A DNA stretch of 64,000 nucleotides from Arthrobacter sp. Leaf69 (GTDB lineage Bacteria; Actinomycetota; Actinomycetes; Actinomycetales; Micrococcaceae), in assembly GCF_001422645.1 (NCBI RefSeq), contig NZ_LMLR01000001.1, positions 126,325 to 190,324 of the forward strand. The letters are read 5' to 3'. This document shows, one piece after another, positions 59,978 through 64,000 of this stretch. Under the pieces are notes generated by a model, which searched no databases, was not told the origin of the DNA, and saw only the letters and a program-made list of their open reading frames with translations. Made by a program: the position numbers and the translations under genes. The stretch's first letter is position 1, and every line of letters begins with the position of its first letter.

Positions 59978-60715
59978 ATGACGATTCCTGACGCGCCAGT
60001 CGGCCGTTCCCAAGGGATGGCCGCGCCCGGAGCCATGAAATGGGACGGGGCGGTCAACGCCTGGCATATTGCCGGCGAGGTGTTCCGGATGGGGCGGCGC
60101 GAATGGCTTACCGAATCCGGCTGGCAGCAGGCATACGACGGCGGTATCCGGACGGTGATTGATCTCCGCAACCCGGACGAGATCCGGCGCCGCGCTACCG
60201 ATCCCCGGGTGAGCGTGGAGACGCTGGCCGCGTTCGACGTCGTGCACGCCCCCACTGAAGACCCCGGCAACAGTGAGTTCCGCGAACTCTGCGATCCCTA
60301 CCTCAACCATCCGGCGTCGTACGCGGACAATGCCCGGATCTTCCCCGAGAAGCTCGCTGCGGTCTTCAAAGCCGTGGCGGAGGCGCGCGGGGGCGTCGTG
60401 ATCCATTGCTCTGCCGGCCGGGACCGCAGCGGGATGATCGCAGCCATGCTCCAGGACCTCGCCGGCGCGGGCGAAAGCGCCATCGCCATCGGCTACGAGC
60501 ATGCCGTGCGGGGCATCAACGAACACCACCGGGTGTCCGGAGTGCCGCATCCGCATGAGCGCTATCTGCCTGAGGACGAGCTGGCGCCCCTGCTCGAATC
60601 GCGGCTGGAAAGCCTGCTCCGGTTCGTGCGCAGCGTGAAAGCCCTCGAATTTTTGCGCCACAATGGCGTAACGGACGCCGAGGTGACTGCCGTTCTGGCG
60701 AAATTGGGGCGCTAG
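59978..60715 (+). CDS. Tyrosine/serine protein phosphatase (Y_phosphatase3 type)
   Basis: A 245-residue phosphatase with the CX5R loop HCSAGRDRSG (Cys144, Arg150) and IDLRNPDEIRRR, the family region near the N-terminus. Such enzymes (MptpB-like) act on phosphotyrosine, phosphoserine or phosphoinositides. ATG at 59978 gives the usual start; a GTG at 59942 is in frame. No clear ribosome site is seen. It precedes the protease gene by 9 bp. Confidence 0.86.
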   Translation: MTIPDAPVGRSQGMAAPGAMKWDGAVNAWHIAGEVFRMGRREWLTESGWQQAYDGGIRTVIDLRNPDEIRRRATDPRVSVETLAAFDVVHAPTEDPGNSEFRELCDPYLNHPASYADNARIFPEKLAAVFKAVAEARGGVVIHCSAGRDRSGMIAAMLQDLAGAGESAIAIGYEHAVRGINEHHRVSGVPHPHERYLPEDELAPLLESRLESLLRFVRSVKALEFLRHNGVTDAEVTAVLAKLGR

Positions 60716-60724
60716 AGTAACCGG

Positions 60725-63559
60725 GTGAAGACTCCCAGGTTTCAGCTGACAGTGCGGACGGTGGCGGCAGCTGCCCTCGCGCTCGCGGGTTCGTTCTACG
60801 CTGTTCCTGCGCTCGCCGAAGCGGGCGGATCGGATGCAGCTCCCGCAGCGACGCCTGCAGCGACGCCTGCAGTCTCGCCGTCGACGACCGGCGCCACTGC
60901 TCCGTCGACAGGTTCCGGCGCCACTACCGGGGTCGCCCCGGAGGTCAGCGACGCCGGTCTCGCGGAGGCCGTCCAGCGCGACCTGGGCATGACGCTCGAG
61001 GAGTTCAACGCAGCAGGTCAGCTGGCGAAGACCGCAGCCGATGCCGTTCCATCCCTCCGCCAGCTGCCCGGTTACCTGGGGATCAGCCTGCGGGACGGCA
61101 AGATTATCGTCGAAGGCAGCGGCGCGGGGCTCCAGGCCCGGGTGAATGAACTCAACGACTCCGGAACCGCGGCCGTGTTCGTGCTCGCGGCACCCTCGGC
61201 TGAACTGTCTGCAGAACCCCCGACGGAACCCTCGAGTGTTCCCTCAGCGGCTGTTCCCTCAGCGGTTCCCGCGAGTGTCCCCTCCGCTGCCGAGCTGGTG
61301 GCGTCCAGCACCGAGCAACTGTTCCAGGCTTACGTCCGCGAGGTGGGGCCCGCGGGACTTCAGGCCGTGGCTTACTCCGGAGGACGCTTCATTATCCGCA
61401 CGGGCGGGACAAATACGGCCGAAGCCGCGCTGCCCGCACTCCAGGATCCGCAGACCGCACCGTCCACTGCCGACTCGGCGCCCGGGAAGATATCCCCGGC
61501 AGACTTTGTTGCGCGCTACGCCAACGTCCGGCTGGAACAGGGGTCGCCGGTGACAACCGAAGCGGACGTTTACGGCGGGGAAGGCTATGTCATTGACCGG
61601 ATGACCATCTGCTCGACGGGGTTTGGCGCGTTCAGCGCGGCGGGACTGCCGGTAGTACTGACGGCGGGGCACTGCGCCGAAGACGGCACGGCACGGGTCG
61701 CCGAGATTGAACCCCCGACGTCGGCCACGGCGGGTGGTTCGGCCCCCCTGCCCGGCATCTTGGCCCCGCTGGGCACATTCGGATTCAGCCAGTTCGGCGG
61801 GCCGCTCAACTCCTGGATCACGGGCACCGAAGAAGCCCCCGGCAACGTGGGCACCGATATCGCCGTCATCGAGGCGCTCGACGGCGGACTCAGCGTCCAG
61901 GCGGCAGCGAGCACCTGGGCCAGCGCCGCGAACCCGGGACCCTCGGCCGTGAAAATCATCGGCATGGTTGCCCCGTTCCAAGGCCAGGAGGTGTGCCGCT
62001 CCGGACGGACGACGGGCTGGTCCTGCGGGCAGGTGGACGAAACCGGCATCTACGTCGTGGGCGGTCGAACAACAGACCCGGCGGACCTCCGCGCCTTCAA
62101 GGGCTTCCTCTCCAATGATGTCCAGTCCAGCGGCGGAGACTCCGGCGGACCCTGGATCAGCGGCAACTTCGCCGTGGGCACGCATTCGGCAGGCGAGACG
62201 TCCGGCGATAACTACGCCATTGCCACGACCCTCGAGGACGCCCTCACAAGGTTCCCCACCGCCGTCGAACTCCAGCTGTTCCTGAACAAACCCGAGCTCG
62301 TGGCACCGGAGAATCTGACCTTCACGGCGGGCCAACCCATCAGAGGCCGGGTGCCGGCCGCACCTGCATCGGCCGTGGCCGCCAACTCGAAAGTGCGCAT
62401 CTCCGCGGGCAACCAGGCGCCGGTGGAGGTGCCGGTTGACGCTGCCGGCACCTGGACCTACCCCGCACCCGAGACCACCGGCCCGCTCACGCTGGCCGCG
62501 GAGACAGTCAATGGATTCAGCCGCTCGGGCGCGGCGTCCCTGGACTTCACGGTCTCGGAACTGGCCGCACCGGTGATCACCAGCCCGGCCGAGGGGGAGG
62601 CGCTGAAGAAAATCACCGGCATCGAAGGCACCGGAACACCCGGGCTGAAGGTACGGCTCACCGGCGATATTGACGGCACCGCGGATGTCGGGCCCGACGG
62701 GCATTGGAGCATTCCCGCCGAGGGTGCTGCTCCCGGCAGGCTCTCCGTGCGCGCCGTGCAGACGATGCCCGGCGCCGTGGACAGCCCCTCCGCCACGGCG
62801 AACTTCACCCTCGCCCCCGGCGCCCCGTCCGTATCGTCTCTCGCAGACGGCTCGCACCTCAGCCAGGACACGCTGCCCGGGACGATCACCGGAACAGGTG
62901 TCGACGGCGCCGACGTCGCAGTGCTGATCGACGGGGTCTCCGTTGGTGCCACGCGGGCCGGAACGCGCGGCGCTGCCGGCGGCCGGTGGAGCGTGCCGTT
63001 CCCGGAGAGCCTCGCCCCCGGGGCACACACGCTTTCCGTCACCCAAGCCGTCGACGGCGTCTCCTCGGACCCACGGCTGGTGGCGTTCACCATCGACGCG
63101 CCCGTCAGTGTCCCGGTGGACCCCAGTGTCCCGGCAGAGCCCGCTGCATCGGTAGAGCCCAATGTCCCGCCACAGCCCGCTGCTCCGGCAGGGCCCGCTG
63201 CGCCGGCAGCCGATTCCGCCGCTTCCTCCGTGCTTCCTGCGGGCTCCGACCAACTGCCGAACACCGGCGCGGGTTCACTCCTGCCGTTAGCGGGCCTGGC
63301 CGGTGGCGCGGTCCTGTTGGGCGTTGTCCTGCTGGGCGGCACTAAGCTGGCGGCCTCACGGCGCCGGGCAGTCAACTTACTGCCCGGCGCTACTGGAAGT
63401 CAGCCAGCCAGAGGTCCGGGCCGAACACCTCGTATTGGATGTCTTTGGCCGGTACGCCGCTGGCCACCAGTGCGCTCCGGACAGACTTTAGGAACGGCAG
63501 CGGACCGCAGAGATAGTACTCGGCGTCGTCGGGGAGTTCCACGGCACTCACGTCCATAA
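60725..63559 (+). CDS. Sortase-anchored trypsin-like serine protease with Ig-like repeats
   Basis: A 944-residue surface protein. A signal peptide (to about residue 31) and a Pro/Ala/Thr-rich stretch lead to an alpha-lytic-type pro-region (LAEAVQRDLGMTLEEF). The S1 domain has His316 in LTAGHC, Asp378 in GTDIAVIEAL and Ser473 in GGDSGGPW. Several Ig-like repeats follow, then LPNTG (844-848) with a hydrophobic tail and SRRR, the sortase signal. The frame continues 63 residues past SRRR, antisense to the flavohemoprotein gene, so a normal stop may be lost. TAGAGT ends six bases before GTG (leaderless type). Confidence 0.85.
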   Translation: MKTPRFQLTVRTVAAAALALAGSFYAVPALAEAGGSDAAPAATPAATPAVSPSTTGATAPSTGSGATTGVAPEVSDAGLAEAVQRDLGMTLEEFNAAGQLAKTAADAVPSLRQLPGYLGISLRDGKIIVEGSGAGLQARVNELNDSGTAAVFVLAAPSAELSAEPPTEPSSVPSAAVPSAVPASVPSAAELVASSTEQLFQAYVREVGPAGLQAVAYSGGRFIIRTGGTNTAEAALPALQDPQTAPSTADSAPGKISPADFVARYANVRLEQGSPVTTEADVYGGEGYVIDRMTICSTGFGAFSAAGLPVVLTAGHCAEDGTARVAEIEPPTSATAGGSAPLPGILAPLGTFGFSQFGGPLNSWITGTEEAPGNVGTDIAVIEALDGGLSVQAAASTWASAANPGPSAVKIIGMVAPFQGQEVCRSGRTTGWSCGQVDETGIYVVGGRTTDPADLRAFKGFLSNDVQSSGGDSGGPWISGNFAVGTHSAGETSGDNYAIATTLEDALTRFPTAVELQLFLNKPELVAPENLTFTAGQPIRGRVPAAPASAVAANSKVRISAGNQAPVEVPVDAAGTWTYPAPETTGPLTLAAETVNGFSRSGAASLDFTVSELAAPVITSPAEGEALKKITGIEGTGTPGLKVRLTGDIDGTADVGPDGHWSIPAEGAAPGRLSVRAVQTMPGAVDSPSATANFTLAPGAPSVSSLADGSHLSQDTLPGTITGTGVDGADVAVLIDGVSVGATRAGTRGAAGGRWSVPFPESLAPGAHTLSVTQAVDGVSSDPRLVAFTIDAPVSVPVDPSVPAEPAASVEPNVPPQPAAPAGPAAPAADSAASSVLPAGSDQLPNTGAGSLLPLAGLAGGAVLLGVVLLGGTKLAASRRRAVNLLPGATGSQPARGPGRTPRIGCLWPVRRWPPVRSGQTLGTAADRRDSTRRRRGVPRHSRP

Positions 63560-64000
63560 AGCCCGAGAACTCGGATCCGGACGCCGCCCCGCCCACTGTG
63601 GTGTTCAGGAACCACGACCTCAACGTCCCGTCCGGCAACGCGGCCAAATCCTCCCGGACCTGCCCCCGGAGCGGGAAGGACGCCTCGCTGTCGTCCGCAT
63701 GCAGCACTATCACCTGCCGCTGGGAGCCGGACTTGACGAGGTGCGAGAGCATGCCGGCCATCGGGGTGATCCCGATCCCCGCGCTGGCCAGGACCAGGGG
63801 CCGGTCCGTGTACTCCATCACCACATCGCCGAAGGGCGCCGAGAGCACCACCTCGTCGCCCACCCTGACCTCGTCATGCAGCAGGGTGGACATCTCGCCG
63901 TCGGGGGTCCCGAGTCCGCGGACCCGCTTGACCGCGAACTGACGGTGCTGCCCGTCGTCGGCCTTTGTCAGGCTGTACTGCCTGGGCTGGTGGACGCCGT
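63390..64000 (-). CDS. hmp: Flavohemoprotein, C-terminal reductase part (partial)
   Basis: About 203 residues of a ferredoxin-reductase domain read from the right edge. RQYSLTK is the FAD-binding R-x-Y-S motif, then EVVLSAPFGDVVME, LVLASAGIGITPMAGMLSHL (the NAD site), IVLHADDSEASFPLRGQ and the closing YYLCGPLPFLKSVRSALVAS with YEVFGP. This is the Hmp nitric-oxide dioxygenase arrangement; the globin half would lie beyond the window. Another FAD/NAD oxygenase reductase is the alternative. It overlaps the extended protease frame on the other strand. Confidence 0.85.
   Translation of the reverse strand, partial: GVHQPRQYSLTKADDGQHRQFAVKRVRGLGTPDGEMSTLLHDEVRVGDEVVLSAPFGDVVMEYTDRPLVLASAGIGITPMAGMLSHLVKSGSQRQVIVLHADDSEASFPLRGQVREDLAALPDGTLRSWFLNTTVGGAASGSEFSGFMDVSAVELPDDAEYYLCGPLPFLKSVRSALVASGVPAKDIQYEVFGPDLWLADFQ

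Noticed and set aside
61259..63253. Minus-strand open frame of 664 codons opposite the serine protease
   Set aside because: Gly/Arg-rich shadow translation; the + strand has the catalytic triad, repeats and LPXTG signal.
1..64000. tRNA, rRNA, prophage or complete insertion sequence
   Set aside because: None was recognised by eye on either strand; a covariance-model search would be needed to exclude small RNAs.

Overview
The window is a dense, GC-rich chromosomal segment with short gaps, many GTG/TTG starts, 4-bp start/stop overlaps and several leaderless-looking promoters. Gene content (actinobacterial inositol cluster, DUF6318- and DUF6480-type proteins, LPXTG protease, GAF activator without a sigma-54 domain) suggests a soil actinobacterium of the Arthrobacter/Pseudarthrobacter group (Micrococcaceae). 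This is inference from composition and gene content; no rRNA or tRNA gene was seen.

Layout. The left edge holds a broken penicillin-binding-protein fragment and an ArsR/SRPBCC pair. From 1.2 to 21.9 kb lies a complete myo-inositol catabolic region. It carries a tautomerase, iolC, an aldolase, iolD, iolA, iolE, iolG, iolH and iolT; then a MarR/MFS efflux pair; then a ribose-type ABC importer followed by two further Gfo/Idh/MocA dehydrogenases and a hydroxypyruvate-isomerase-like TIM barrel; finally, on the other strand, iolB and a GntR/UTRA regulator. A 17-bp dyad motif (core TGTC-AG-GACA) recurs in front of the tautomerase, iolC, the ABC operon and the GntR gene, and is the probable IolR-type operator of one regulon.

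From 22 to 30.5 kb: a class-I glutamine amidotransferase, an SRPBCC protein, a FadR-type regulator with MFS and SDR genes and a perfect 19-bp operator, a LOG-like protein, and a rubrerythrin-VIT1 iron protein coupled to a matrixin protease. From 30.5 to 36 kb: a sodium:solute symporter, an XRE-cupin regulator, an agmatinase/guanidinobutyrase-family ureohydrolase and a TPP decarboxylase, which together look like an arginine/guanidino-compound route. From 36 to 43 kb: MarR plus a 14-TM efflux pump, and a heterodimeric ABC exporter. From 43 to 48 kb: McrBC restriction genes with a vsr endonuclease. From 48 to 50 kb: a DUF6318-like lipoprotein and a PKD-type secreted protein. From 50 to 55.7 kb: a GAF activator divergent from a flavin monooxygenase, a butanediol dehydrogenase and an old yellow enzyme.

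The interval 55.66-55.96 kb has no credible gene. It holds six same-direction copies of a 13-bp repeat arranged three on each side of a 41-nt near-perfect palindrome, the most unusual non-coding structure here. The right end holds a GntR regulator, small SRPBCC/DUF6480/GNAT genes, an SGNH hydrolase, a tyrosine phosphatase, a sortase-anchored trypsin-like protease and the C-terminal part of a flavohemoprotein.
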